NCBI GenBank assembly: GCA_963810305.1 | Contig: CAWEMY010000011.1 | Span: 558,001 to 622,000 of the forward strand | Origin: JACDCA01 sp963810305 | Lineage (GTDB): Bacteria > Acidobacteriota > Vicinamibacteria > Vicinamibacterales > 2-12-FULL-66-21 | Direction: 5' to 3' | DNA: 64,000 bases | Shown here: in pieces, positions 34,931 through 44,103 of the stretch | How positions within the stretch are numbered: position 1 is the first letter of the stretch | How the letters are laid out: every line of letters starts with the position of its first letter | The notes under the pieces: model-generated | Told to the model about the DNA's origin: nothing | The model's input: the letters and a program-made list of their open reading frames with translations, nothing else | Databases searched by the model: none | Translations under genes and position numbers: made by a program

Positions 34931-36868
34931 GTGCATCGTTCCATCGCGACACTCGCTCTGGGGTTGGCGGTGTCGCTCGAGGCGTCGCCGCAGCAGCAGC
35001 CACCTGCATTCCGATCCGGCGTGGACCTTCTCACCGTCCAGGCAGCTGTGATGGACAAGGACGGTCGTCCCGTTCGCGATCTTCAGACGTCCGACTTCAC
35101 CGTGACCGTCAGCGGTCAACCGCGGAAAGTGGTTTTTGCCCGGTTCAACGGCGCCGACGCGACGGGTGTCTACGCGCCGTCCGCGCCAGGTACGGCACCG
35201 ACGACGCCCGTACCGACACCGTCCGGACGGCTCGTCATGTTCGTCGTGGATCGCGACACAATCACGACCGGAAGCGAGAAGCCGCTGTTCGAGGCGGGAT
35301 CACGAGTGCTGGACGCCTTGGCGCCGTCCGACGCGGTCGGCCTGCTGGGGCTGCCGACCGGCGGTGTAAAACCGACGCGTGAACATCAGCGTGTCCGTGC
35401 CGGCTTGAACGAAATGACGGGGACGATGCCGCCGGTCGCCTGGCGGTGGCACATCACCTGGCAGGAGGCCGAGGGAATCGAGCGCGGCGATAAGCAGATG
35501 CTGGCGCAGGCACTCGAGCGCGAATGCCGTTCGCCGCGCAAGCCGCCGCCAGAGTGCCCGGATTGTCCTCCCATCGTGCCGGAGGGGTGCGCGGCCAACC
35601 TGCCTGCGCAGGCAAGGGAGATGCTGATGAACGCTCGGTCGCAGGCGCGAGCCACTCTCGCGAACGTGCGGGGTCTCATGGATCGTCTCAGACCGCTGCG
35701 CGGGCCGAAGCACATCGTGCTGATGTCGGGCGGCATGCGATTCGATCAGGAGCTCCTGGACGAGTTCAATCACTTCGCGCGCCAGGCCGCAACTGCGGGT
35801 GTGGTGTTCCACACCATTTTCGTGGACCAACCGACCACTGATGTCACGACTGAGCGGCGCCCGATTACGTCCGCGTTCGGTAGCCGCGAGATGTCCGCAG
35901 GATTGACGACCATCGCCGGGATGACAGGAGGCTCGTTTTTCCACGGCGTCGGCTCGGCCGCGGGGGTGTTCGATCGCATTGGCACCGAGATCACCAATTT
36001 CTACGAGCTCGGCCTCGAAGCCCTTCAGACCGACGCCGACGGCAAACCTCGAGATCTGTCGGTCAAGGTGGCACGGGATGGGCTCACGGTGCGCACGCGG
36101 GCGCAGGTTGCCCTCGATGCGAGCGTGGCGCCAAAACCGGGGACCCCCGAAGCGCTGCGCACGCTGCTCGAGCAACCGACGGACATCAACGATCTGCCCC
36201 TTCAGGTCGCGACCTACACCACCCGCGGTGACGATCCCTCGCTGCTCAAGGTGTTATTGACGGCGCACGTTGGTGCGACGACGATCCGCGCACCAGTCCA
36301 GTGGGGCTTCATCGTGCTCAACGAGGAGAACGTCATCGCCAGCGGCCGCAGCAGCCTCGAGAAGGTGGAGACCTCGCCGGCAGTCATTACCGCGTCGGCG
36401 AAGCTGCTGCCGGGACGGCAACGAATCCGATTCGCGGCAATCGATGCCGATGGCCGCGCCGGTGTCGTCGATATCCCCTTGACCGTCGGTCTTCGGGCCG
36501 CCGCAGGGTTGCAGCTGAGCGATCTCATCGTCGGCTCGGCGGCGAGCGGGCGTTTTCTCCCATCGACGCGGGTGCGCTCCGGAGCGCCTCTCGCAGCGAT
36601 GATCGAGGTCATGTCGAGCGACGCGCCGCGACTCAGCAAGACGCGGGTGGCCCTCGAGATCGTGCCGGATGGCACGGTGGAACCCGTACAGCGCGTCCTG
36701 ATGGCCGCGCGCACCGGGATCGCCGACACGATCCTCTTGAACGAGGCCCAGATCTCCACGTCGGCCCTGGCGCCAGGTCGCTACACCGCGAGCGCGACTG
36801 TACTCATCGACGCGCAGCCTGTCGGCAAGGTAAGCCGTGGGTTCGAAGTGAGCAGCATTCCGAAGTAG
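34931..36868 (+). CDS. Secreted VWFA-related domain protein (tandem copy 2)
   Basis: This is a paralogue of the preceding gene across its whole length (SGVDLLTVQAAVMDKDGRPV; LVMFVVDRDTITTGSEK; the C-terminal PGRYTASATVLIDAQPVGKVSRGFEV). The VWFA metal motif is again degenerate (DRDTI). A Cys cluster (CRSPRKPPPECPDCPPIVPEGC) is unique to this copy. GTG 34931 has GGGAGG at 5-6 bases and a clean signal peptide; ATG 34916 overlapping the previous stop is the alternative. Confidence 0.8.
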   Translation: MHRSIATLALGLAVSLEASPQQQPPAFRSGVDLLTVQAAVMDKDGRPVRDLQTSDFTVTVSGQPRKVVFARFNGADATGVYAPSAPGTAPTTPVPTPSGRLVMFVVDRDTITTGSEKPLFEAGSRVLDALAPSDAVGLLGLPTGGVKPTREHQRVRAGLNEMTGTMPPVAWRWHITWQEAEGIERGDKQMLAQALERECRSPRKPPPECPDCPPIVPEGCAANLPAQAREMLMNARSQARATLANVRGLMDRLRPLRGPKHIVLMSGGMRFDQELLDEFNHFARQAATAGVVFHTIFVDQPTTDVTTERRPITSAFGSREMSAGLTTIAGMTGGSFFHGVGSAAGVFDRIGTEITNFYELGLEALQTDADGKPRDLSVKVARDGLTVRTRAQVALDASVAPKPGTPEALRTLLEQPTDINDLPLQVATYTTRGDDPSLLKVLLTAHVGATTIRAPVQWGFIVLNEENVIASGRSSLEKVETSPAVITASAKLLPGRQRIRFAAIDADGRAGVVDIPLTVGLRAAAGLQLSDLIVGSAASGRFLPSTRVRSGAPLAAMIEVMSSDAPRLSKTRVALEIVPDGTVEPVQRVLMAARTGIADTILLNEAQISTSALAPGRYTASATVLIDAQPVGKVSRGFEVSSIPK

Positions 36869-36902
36869 CGGGTACGCGCTGGATTCGTGAGGATGGGACG
36901 GT

Positions 36903-37455
36903 GGTCAAGGACTGGCATATCGGCTCGGTGATCGCCGTTTCGTGCTGGCTCTGCATCCTGCCGCAGGTGCTCTTCTATCATCGATGTGTGGAGCGAGCAC
37001 GCGGGCAGTGGGGTCCTGCTCCTGATCGGGTCTTACATCGCTGCGCAAGCTGTGTCGCCGATCGGCTGCCCTCGTCCTACGACGTCGATTGCGGAGATTC
37101 GAACGGGACGGGGTGATCTACGAACGGGCTGGAGTCCGCGCCTTCCGGCACATCGTCCCGGACGGTGACCTGGCCAACGCCGCTGCGCGGCGCCGTGGGG
37201 AACTCTCACGGCGCATCGATCGTAGCGTCGAGAATCTCGATCACCTGGAGCAGCGTGGCCGTCTCGCCGAACGCCTGCACCTCATGTCGCTGCTCTCGAC
37301 GTTTACCGCTGGCCCTGTTCGCCGCGTCGATCGGCACGGCGGGACGGGCGCTCGTGCTGTTCTGCCCGAACGTTCTTTTCCATCTGTATCCGGTGATGTT
37401 GCAGCGCTACACCCGCGCGCGTCTATATGCACTCCGGACCAAAGGTCGAGTGTAG
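36903..37455 (+). pseudogene. Decayed or heavily frameshifted membrane protein, CrtO acyltransferase-like
   Basis: Pieces in three frames resemble glycosyl-4,4'-diaponeurosporenoate acyltransferase-type proteins. They are an N-terminal helix (IGSVIAVSCWLCILPQVLFY), a second helix (GVLLLIGSYIAAQAV), the conserved middle RRFERDGVIYERAGVRAFRHIVPDGD, and the C-terminal LPLALFAASIGTAGRALVLF then LYPVMLQRYTRARLY. At least three shifts are needed (near 36985, 37080 and 37300). Real decay or sequencing error cannot be separated here. Confidence 0.45.
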
Positions 37456-37680
37456 GAGTTCCAGCACGCGCGAAGGGTCGGCGCGCAACCTTCGCGGCTT
37501 GCAGCGCTGGCTGGCTCGCCAACCGAAGCGCGAACCAAAGCGACAGGCCCGCCTTCGCCAAGGCTTCGGCGGGCAACCTTCGCGTGAACATGCGCGAAGG
37601 GTTGGAGGGAAGTCGCCGTCAGGCGACCACTGAGCGCGCAGTGGAGGCCGCACGCGAGTGCGGCCGAACGGAAGCCATAT
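37456..37680. repeat. REP-like palindrome region upstream of tRNA-Phe
   Basis: A 28-nt near-perfect palindrome lies at 37547-37574 (GCCCGCC at one end, GGCGGGC at the other, inner TTCGCC/GGCTTC). It is flanked by two copies of CAACCTTCGCG (about 37486 and 37574) and an inverted GCGCGAAGG-type copy near 37592. No gene is visible in the 225 bases. The same word CAACCTTCGC follows tRNA-Val, so the element seems associated with tRNA genes here. Confidence 0.6.
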
Positions 37681-37756
37681 TGGTGCCGAGGCCCAGAGTT
37701 GAACTGGGGACACCCGCATTTTCAGTGCGGTGCTGTACCAACTCAGCTACCTCGGC
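37681..37756 (-). tRNA. tRNA-Phe (anticodon GAA)
   Basis: On the minus strand the 76 nt fold as acceptor GCCGAGG/CCTCGGC, D-stem GCTG/CAGC, anticodon stem CCGCA/TGCGG with loop CTGAAAA, T-stem CCCAG/CTGGG with loop TTCAACT, discriminator A and encoded CCA. The anticodon is GAA. Confidence 0.95.
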
Positions 37757-37906
37757 ACGCGGAAACGCGTCTGGCAGAACCCCAATGATAACAGCGCCGG
37801 CACGCGCCTCACAACCAGCGGGCCGGGCTTTAGTTTCCTCTGCATCTGCTAATTTCCGCTTGTACTTTTTCCAGAAGAGTCGTGACCGTGCGCGTGGCTG
37901 TCGCGC

Positions 37907-37971
37907 CGTAGCGCGATAGCGGAGGCGCAACCTGTCGCCGTGCGCGTAGCGGGCGATAGCGCGGAGGCGCG
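37907..37971. repeat. Direct repeat GTAGCGCGATAGCGGAGGCG in front of ftsB
   Basis: Two imperfect copies of about 22 nt start near 37907 and 37946. The second copy provides GGAGG four bases before the ftsB ATG, so the repeat carries the ribosome-binding site. Confidence 0.55.
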
Positions 37972-38301
37972 ATGACCACACGAATCGACGCTGTGCCACT
38001 GCCGATCCCTCGGCGTGTCAATTTGAGGCGGCTCCAGCTGGCCGTGGCATTTGTGACCTGTGCCGTCGTCGCCGACTCACTGATTGGCGCAACGCGGATT
38101 CGCCGCTCGCGTCCGTGCGGCGCACGATAGCACCAGGCGACTCGCGCCCTCCGCGCCGTTCAAGAAAACGCCGGACTGCGCGAGCAGATCCGGCGTTTGC
38201 AGAGCGATCCGACGATGATCGAGGCGGTGGCGCGCAAGGAGCTCGGCCTGATCCGGCCCGGCGAGCTCCTCTTCGTGATGACGCCGGTTACGCGACCGTA
38301 G
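37972..38301 (+). CDS. ftsB: FtsB/DivIC-type septum formation initiator, two compensating frameshifts
   Basis: The frame starts MTTRIDAVPLPIPRRVNL, with a membrane helix (LQLAVAFVTCAVVADSLIG). It shifts near 38083 to read QRGFAARVRAAHDSTRRLA, then shifts back near 38145 to LRAVQENAGLREQIRRLQSD and ARKELGLIRPGELLFVM. A short anchor, a coiled coil and the KELGLIRPGE motif are diagnostic for FtsB/DivIC, which links divisome proteins at the septum. GGAGG precedes ATG 37972. Because the middle is out of frame, simple ORF calling misses the gene. It ends 14 bases inside the convergent recA. Confidence 0.8.
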
Positions 38302-39320
38302 CTTCTTCCTTCACCAGCCCCAGCTCGCGGCGGACGCGGTCTTCGATCGCCTTGGCCACTTCCGGGTTGTCTTTGAGGAATTGCTTGACGTTCTCGCGCC
38401 CCTGGCCGAGACGCTCGCCGTTGAAGGCGAACGACGTGCCGCTCTGTCGACGATCTTGCGATCGACGGCGAGATCGAGCAGATCCTTCTTTCGAGATGCC
38501 CTCGCTGGTACATCACGTCGAACTCCGCTTCACGAAACGGCGGCGCCACCTTGTTCTTCACGACTTTCACCCGGGTCCGGCCGCCGACCACGACATCGCC
38601 GTCCTTGATCGCACCGATACGGCGGATGTCGATTCTGACCGAAGCATAGAACTTCAGCGCGCGACCGCCGGTCGTCGTCTCAGGATTGCCGAACATCACC
38701 CCGATCTTCTCGCGGAGCTGGTTGATGAAGATGAGTGACGTCTTCGACTTCGAGACCACGCCGGTCAGTTTGCGCAGCGCCTGCGACATCAGCCGCGCCT
38801 GAAGCCCCATCTGCGCCTCGCCCATCTCGCCTTCGATTTCGGCGCGGGGGACGAGTGCCGCCACCGAGTCGACGACCACGACATCGACGCCACCCGAGCG
38901 GACGAGCACTTCGACGATCTCGAGCGCCTGTTCGCCGTTGTCGGGCTGCGACACGAGCAGATTGTCGAGATCGACGCCGAGCTTTCTCGCGTACTTTGCG
39001 TCGAGCGCGTGTTCCGCGTCGACAAACGCCGCCATCCCGCCGAGCTTCTGCGCCTCCGCGATGATCTGAAGCGTGAGGGTGGTCTTGCCCGAGGACTCAG
39101 GGCCGAAAATTTCGATGACGCGCCCACGCGGGACGCCACCGATGCCCAGCGCAAAATCCAGGCTCACCGATCCGGTGGAAATGGAGGGGACGACGTTGAT
39201 CGCCTCCTGCGCGCCGAGGCGCATGATCGAACCCTTGCCAAACTGTTTCTCGATCTGGCCGACGGCCATTTCGATGGCCTTCAAACGCTCGCGGTCGTTC
39301 CGGTCTTCAACTGGCGGCAT
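38288..39320 (-). CDS. recA: Recombinase RecA, three frameshifts near the C terminus in this sequence
   Basis: Walker A GPESSGKTT, Walker B VVVVDSVAAL and loop 2 (NPETTTGGRALKFYASVR) are intact through AEFDVMYQRG. The tail is recovered only with three single-base corrections (CCC run at 38499-38501, near 38484, near 38445), reading ISKE, DLLDLAVDRKIVD, SGTSFAFNGERLGQGRENVK and a stop after EEATVA at 38288. Three shifts within 60 bases of an essential gene point to sequence error. AAGGAG stands five bases before ATG 39320. No clear SOS box is visible upstream. Confidence 0.95.
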
Positions 39321-39668
39321 AACGCTCCTTGTCAGCGCTCCAAGATTTAGCGGCGGGGCCCCCTGCACCCCGCCTGGCTCGCTTCGCTTCGTGGGACCCG
39401 TCGCCCACTCCGCTCCGCTCGCACTCACTTTGGGGTTCGGCGCGTCTCATGTGGACTACTTTCCCGCAGAGCAGTGACAGGGAAGGTCATAAAGGAGCGC
39501 CGTGGTAATGGAGCGGGTGAATGATAGGAGCGTGCCGTGGCGAAAGTCAAGCGAAAAAGCGTGCATCTGCGCGGCTTATCTGCAGCCGTAGCAGCGGCTT
39601 ACGGATAACGCGCACTTTCGCCCCAGCTGCCGGTGGATTGCAGTTTCTGCAGCGGCGATTCGCGTGAC
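39321..39668. other. Intergenic region between recA and the membrane hydrolase
   Basis: The 348 bases hold the 28-nt repeat at 39351-39378 and a run of CGCTTCGCT/CCGCTCCGCT-like words to about 39425. Palindromic CAGCCGTAGCAGCGGCT follows near 39585. Both flanking genes point outward, so both promoters should be here, but I cannot point to convincing boxes. No coding potential is seen. Confidence 0.5.
39351..39378. repeat. 28-nt dispersed repeat, copy 1 (upstream of recA)
   Basis: This block is identical over 28 bases to 53257-53284. Read on the minus strand it contains a hairpin with stem GGCGGGG/CCCCGCC around a G-rich loop. It ends 30 bases before the recA start codon. Confidence 0.85.
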
Positions 39669-40223
39669 ATGATCCAGCAAATGCCATCGCCGGTCGGCCA
39701 CGTTCTCGCGGGAATTGCGGTGGGTTCCTTCGCGGCCCGCGACCGGGGCTGGGGGTTGCCGCTCACCTGCGCTCTCGCAGCGGCCGTTCCCGACATCGAC
39801 TTCCTGCTGCCCATCGCGCACCGCGGCCCGACTCACAGTTTGATCGCGGGTCTCGTCGTCTTTGTGGTCATGCTCGCCATCGTGAGGGTACCAGCGTGGG
39901 GTCTCCGGCCGCGACCGGCCGCCGCTGTCCTCGCCGGTGCGGTCCTCTCCCACGTGCTGCTGGACTGGTTAGGGGAGGACTCGTCGAATCCGCGTGGCCT
40001 GATGGCGTTCTGGCCCTTCTCACGCGAATACTACATTTCTGGTCTCGACCTCTTCGACGCCGTCGATCGCCGCTACTGGCGCGAGGGGTTCTGGCGTCAC
40101 AACCTGATCGCGGTCGCGAAGGAGGTCGCCATTCTGCTGCCGCTCGCGCTGCTCGCCTTCAATAGTTGTAGAAGCCGCGGCCAGTCTTCCGCCCAAGGTG
40201 ACCGGCGGCGACCATTCGCTTGA
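39669..40223 (+). CDS. YdjM-like membrane-bound metal-dependent hydrolase
   Basis: The 184-residue protein has MPSPVGHVLAGIAVGSFAAR, PDIDFLLPIAHRGPTHSL and VLSHVLLDWLGED. These are the histidine/aspartate motifs of the YdjM (DUF457) family, set between four hydrophobic segments. Function is not established. The last 65 bases overlap the convergent dehydrogenase gene, so the true C terminus may be shorter if a base is wrong here. ATG 39669 or 39681 may be the start. Confidence 0.8.
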   Translation: MIQQMPSPVGHVLAGIAVGSFAARDRGWGLPLTCALAAAVPDIDFLLPIAHRGPTHSLIAGLVVFVVMLAIVRVPAWGLRPRPAAAVLAGAVLSHVLLDWLGEDSSNPRGLMAFWPFSREYYISGLDLFDAVDRRYWREGFWRHNLIAVAKEVAILLPLALLAFNSCRSRGQSSAQGDRRRPFA

Positions 40224-41008
40224 GCAGCGGGCAGGGACGGTACTTCGGATCGCCGAGACCGTCGTGCAGGACGTTCAGGATCGCCAGGCAGACGTCGAGA
40301 CCGATGAAGTCGGCAAGAGTGAGTGGACCCATCGGATGGTTCATTCCGAGCTTCATTACGCCGTCGATCGCTTCGGCGGTGCCCACTCCTTCCATCAGGG
40401 CGTAGATGGCCTCGTTGATCATCGGCATCAAAATGCGGTTGGCAATGAAGCCCGGGTAGTCAGCCGCCTCGAGCGCCGTTTTCCCCAGAGTCACGCACAA
40501 CGCCGACGCGGTCGCCATCGATTCGGGAGACGTCGCCTGGCCGCGGATCAACTCGACGAGCGTCATGAGCGGGACCGGATTCATGAAGTGCATCCCCAGC
40601 ACTTTGTCCGGCCGCTTCGTCGCGGCACCGAGCAGCGTGATCGAAATCGACGACGTGTTGGAGGAGAGGATGACCTCAGGGCGCGTGATCACATCGAGCT
40701 GGCCGAACAGGTCGCGCTTGGTCTCGAGGTCTTCGATGATGGCCTCGACGACGTAGTCGACGTCGGCGAGCGAGGCGATATCAGTCCCGGTTGACAGTCG
40801 GCCCAGCGCTGCGTCTCGCGCTTCCGCCGTGATCTTTTCTTTCTCGACGAACTTGCCCAGGCTCTTGGCGATCGTCGCTGTGCGCTCGATCGAGCGCCGG
40901 CGCGACGGCGTCCACGAGCCGCACTTCGAATCCCGCGTGTGCGAAGACCTGCGCGATGCCGTTCCCCATCGTCCCGGCGCCGATCACCCCAATGCGACGA
41001 AGCTCCAT
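40159..41008 (-). CDS. 3-hydroxybutyryl-CoA dehydrogenase, frameshifted in this sequence
   Basis: The NAD-binding motif IGVIGAGTMGNGIAQVFAHAG starts the protein. A shift near 40910 leads to TIAKSLGKFVEKEKITAEA, VDYVVEAIIEDLETKRDL, the catalytic His in LGMHFMNPVPLM, and FIANRILMPMINEAIY. This is the HbdA/PaaH-type enzyme that oxidises 3-hydroxyacyl-CoA in fatty-acid or butanoate metabolism. The thiolase at 42601-43785 supplies or uses the next intermediate, acetoacetyl-CoA, although a TA module and a mobile-element scar now lie between them. Confidence 0.9.
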
Positions 41009-41056
41009 GTCCCATAGTTTACCGGCGTGCGCCGCGTCGTCGACGGGCGTTCGGCG

Positions 41057-41085
41057 TTGCCCGCAGCACATCGACGGTGTATCGT
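41057..41085 (+). promoter_or_regulatory. Candidate promoter of the vapBC module
   Basis: TTGCCC (41057-41062), 17 bases, then TATCGT (41080-41085). Transcription would begin at about 41092, exactly on an ATG, which would give a leaderless vapB mRNA. Confidence 0.4.
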
Positions 41086-41091
41086 ATGAAT

Positions 41092-41403
41092 ATGAAGAAA
41101 GCTATATCTATCACATTATCCTCGGACAACTTGCTCTGGCTCCGGGGCCAGGCAGCCCGGTCGTCCAAGGGAAGCGTCAGCGAGCTTCTCGATGGGATGG
41201 TGGCGGACGCGCGGAAGGGCGGGCGGACCGCTCCGGAAGCTATCCGGTCAGTCGTCGGGACGATCGACCTTTCAGACGACGACCCGGACCTCGCCGGCGC
41301 AGACGCCTACATTCGGTCACTCTTCGCTGCGTCTGCGCGGCAGCGGCTGCTCGTGCGGGAGCGGCCATCTCCGGCAGCGCGGAAGAAGGCGCGGCGTGGC
41401 TGA
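41092..41403 (+). CDS. VapB-like antitoxin
   Basis: The 103-residue protein begins MKKAISITLSSDNLLWLRGQ, a ribbon-helix-helix-type DNA-binding start. SSKGSVSELLDGMVADARK and an acidic/basic tail follow. It overlaps the PIN-domain toxin gene by eight bases, the usual antitoxin-toxin order. ATG 41086 is an alternative start six bases upstream; 41092 fits the promoter spacing. Local base composition at the start is AT-rich compared with neighbours. Confidence 0.75.
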   Translation: MKKAISITLSSDNLLWLRGQAARSSKGSVSELLDGMVADARKGGRTAPEAIRSVVGTIDLSDDDPDLAGADAYIRSLFAASARQRLLVRERPSPAARKKARRG

Positions 41404-41803
41404 CCCGCTCGCGGCGGTGACCGATACGCACGCGTTGCTGTTCCATTCGGCAGGCAGCGGGCGCCTGGGCCGGCGGGCCGCCACGTATTTTGAGGCGTGC
41501 GAACGTCGCGAGGCGCTTCTGTATGTTCCCGCGGCGGTGATCTGGGAGTGTGCGTTACTGGCGCGCGCCGGCCGGATCAATCTCCGTCGAAGCGTGCGGG
41601 ATTTTTTCGGCGATCTCTTCAGCAATCCGGCGTATCAGGCCTACGACCTCGGCGCGGAGCAGGTGTTTGCCGCCGAGGAGACGCGCGTGAATCGTGATCC
41701 CTTCGACGCGCTGATCTGCGCGGCGGCGCAGGAGCTCGCACTGCCCCTGATCACGCGGGACGCCGACATCCGATCGTCCGGAGCGGTGCGCGTCATCTGG
41801 TAA
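41396..41803 (+). CDS. VapC-type PIN-domain toxin
   Basis: The 135-residue PIN-domain ribonuclease has the four acidic residues in order: Asp10 (VTDTHALL), Glu51 (IWECALL), Asp104 (RDPFDALI) and Asp122 (TRDADI). It would cleave RNA, often tRNA, when freed from VapB. GTG 41396 lies within the end of the antitoxin gene. Confidence 0.88.
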   Translation: MADPLAAVTDTHALLFHSAGSGRLGRRAATYFEACERREALLYVPAAVIWECALLARAGRINLRRSVRDFFGDLFSNPAYQAYDLGAEQVFAAEETRVNRDPFDALICAAAQELALPLITRDADIRSSGAVRVIW

Positions 41804-41900
41804 TTGTAGGACGTTCAGGTAGAACTTCCAAAGGCGGCCTCGAAGCGCAGAGATGTCGCGCCGCGCCGGTGCTGGGCGGCCGCGATACACTGGCGGCTCG

Positions 41901-42130
41901 ATGAAAGTCCTGCTCTTTGGCGCGACCGGCACGGCCGGGAGCGGCGTCCTGCGTGCGTGCTTGCGGCACCCGACGCTCACGGGGCTCCGCGTCGTGGGAC
42001 GGCGTCCGCTCACCCTGTCGGATTCACGTGTTCAGATCTACGTCCACGACGATTACCTGCGCTACGACCGCATCGAGCCGGCCTGTCCGCGGGGTGGATG
42101 CCTGCTTCTGGTGCCTCGGGATCTCGGTGC
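41901..42130 (+). pseudogene. 5' remnant of an NAD(P)-binding epimerase/SDR gene
   Basis: MKVLLFGATGTAGSGVLRAC is a standard Rossmann start with GxTGxxG, and VVGRRPL follows. After a shift near 42085 the frame reads RGVDACFWCLGISVQQVS, which matches the family, and then runs without a stop into transposase sequence (CVMPDHLHG). Only about 75 of an expected 220 residues remain. The gene was evidently truncated by insertion of the transposase. Confidence 0.7.
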
Positions 42131-42133
42131 AGC

Positions 42134-42458
42134 AGGTGTCGTTGGATGAATGGTGCGTGATGCCGGATCATCTTCACGGGACTCTGATGTTGAACGATCG
42201 GCAACCGACGTTCATGCCAGGCCGCAATCCGCAGGCTGTACGACTATCGCGAAGTCGGCGAAACCACTCGGGCAGTTGATTGGCGCGTTCAAGACGGTTT
42301 CGACCAAACGGGTAAACCTGTTGCGCAAGACACCCGGGACCACGTTCTGGCAGCGCGATTTCTGGGAACGAATCGTTCGCGACGAGGCCGAGTTGAACGC
42401 GATCCGCCGATACATCCGCAACAACCCAATCGCCCGATCCCATACACCGACGTTGTAG
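42134..42458 (+). pseudogene. Remnant of a REP-associated tyrosine transposase (RAYT, Y1 HUH family)
   Basis: The HUH motif is present in DEWCVMPDHLHGTLML. The C-terminal half (LGQLIGAFKTVSTKRVNLLR, GTTFWQRDFWERIVRDEAEL, IRRYIRNNPI) is in another frame, with the shift around 42235-42265. RAYTs mobilise REP palindromes by single-strand transposition. The first 50-70 residues are missing because the remnant is joined to an SDR gene fragment, so it is inactive. REPs lie immediately downstream. Confidence 0.8.
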
Positions 42459-42600
42459 GGGCGGCTCGCGAGCCGCCCATATCGTTCGGCGCGGTCAACG
42501 CCAACCGGCGAATGGGCGGTCTCGCGGACCGTGCCCGGGCGTGATCGAAATGCGGGAGCCAGCCGACTGCAGCAGATGGGTGGCGGCTCACGAGCCGCCC

Positions 42601-42605
<5 letters not shown>
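42455..42605. repeat. REP pair with GTAG tetranucleotides flanking the RAYT 3' end (BIME-like)
   Basis: GTAG (42455-42458) precedes the perfect palindrome GGGCGGCTCGCGAGCCGCCC (42459-42478). An inverted copy GGCGGCTCACGAGCCGCC (42582-42599) ends in CTAC. Between them is a weaker GGGCGGTCTCGCGGACCGTGCCC-like element (42514-42536). GTAG next to a hairpin is the recognition feature of RAYT enzymes. The TAG of the first GTAG is the stop codon of the RAYT remnant, and the TAG of the second is the stop codon of the thiolase. Confidence 0.85.
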
Positions 42606-43781
<1,176 letters not shown>

Positions 43782-43785
<4 letters not shown>

Positions 43786-44054
43786 CGTGTGCTGATCTTT
43801 GTAATGACGTCCGCTCCAAGCAAGTGCTGGAGCTTCGGAAGTATTGCCGGCCGGGCGCGGTCGATCTCCTTCAGCCACCGCTCGTCCCTGGCGATGACAT
43901 GCAACGTCGTCCCCTTCACTGCTACAGACGTCATCCGCGCCAGTGTGGATCCCACGACCAGCTGCCACGCGAATACCGTGCGTGCGGGAGAGGCCGGTTG
44001 GCGTCGGACGATCTCAGCGAGAACGCCGGCCGAGAATCCCTGAATGGGCTGCAT
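43782..44054 (-). CDS. DciA-like (DUF721) protein
   Basis: The 90-residue protein has the DUF721 pattern WQLVVGSTLARMTSVAVKG, LHVIARDERWLKEIDRA and a final short helix. Members such as DciA act with the replicative helicase, but many are uncharacterised. It precedes the thiolase with a four-base overlap. ATG 44054 is preferred over TTG 44060. This one is shorter than DciA, so the role is open. Confidence 0.65.
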
Positions 44055-44103
44055 CGTCAACTCTCGATGATAGCAGTCTCTTCTTCGCGTTCATAGTTTC
44101 CCC

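Noticed and set aside
39379..39600. SOS (LexA) box upstream of recA
   Set aside because: No palindromic GAAC-N-GTTC or CTGT-N8-ACAG type site is visible in the gap.
41380..41810. vapBC plus RAYT as part of a larger genomic island or integron
   Set aside because: No integrase, attachment sites or composition shift beyond these short pieces; the surrounding genes are ordinary metabolic genes.
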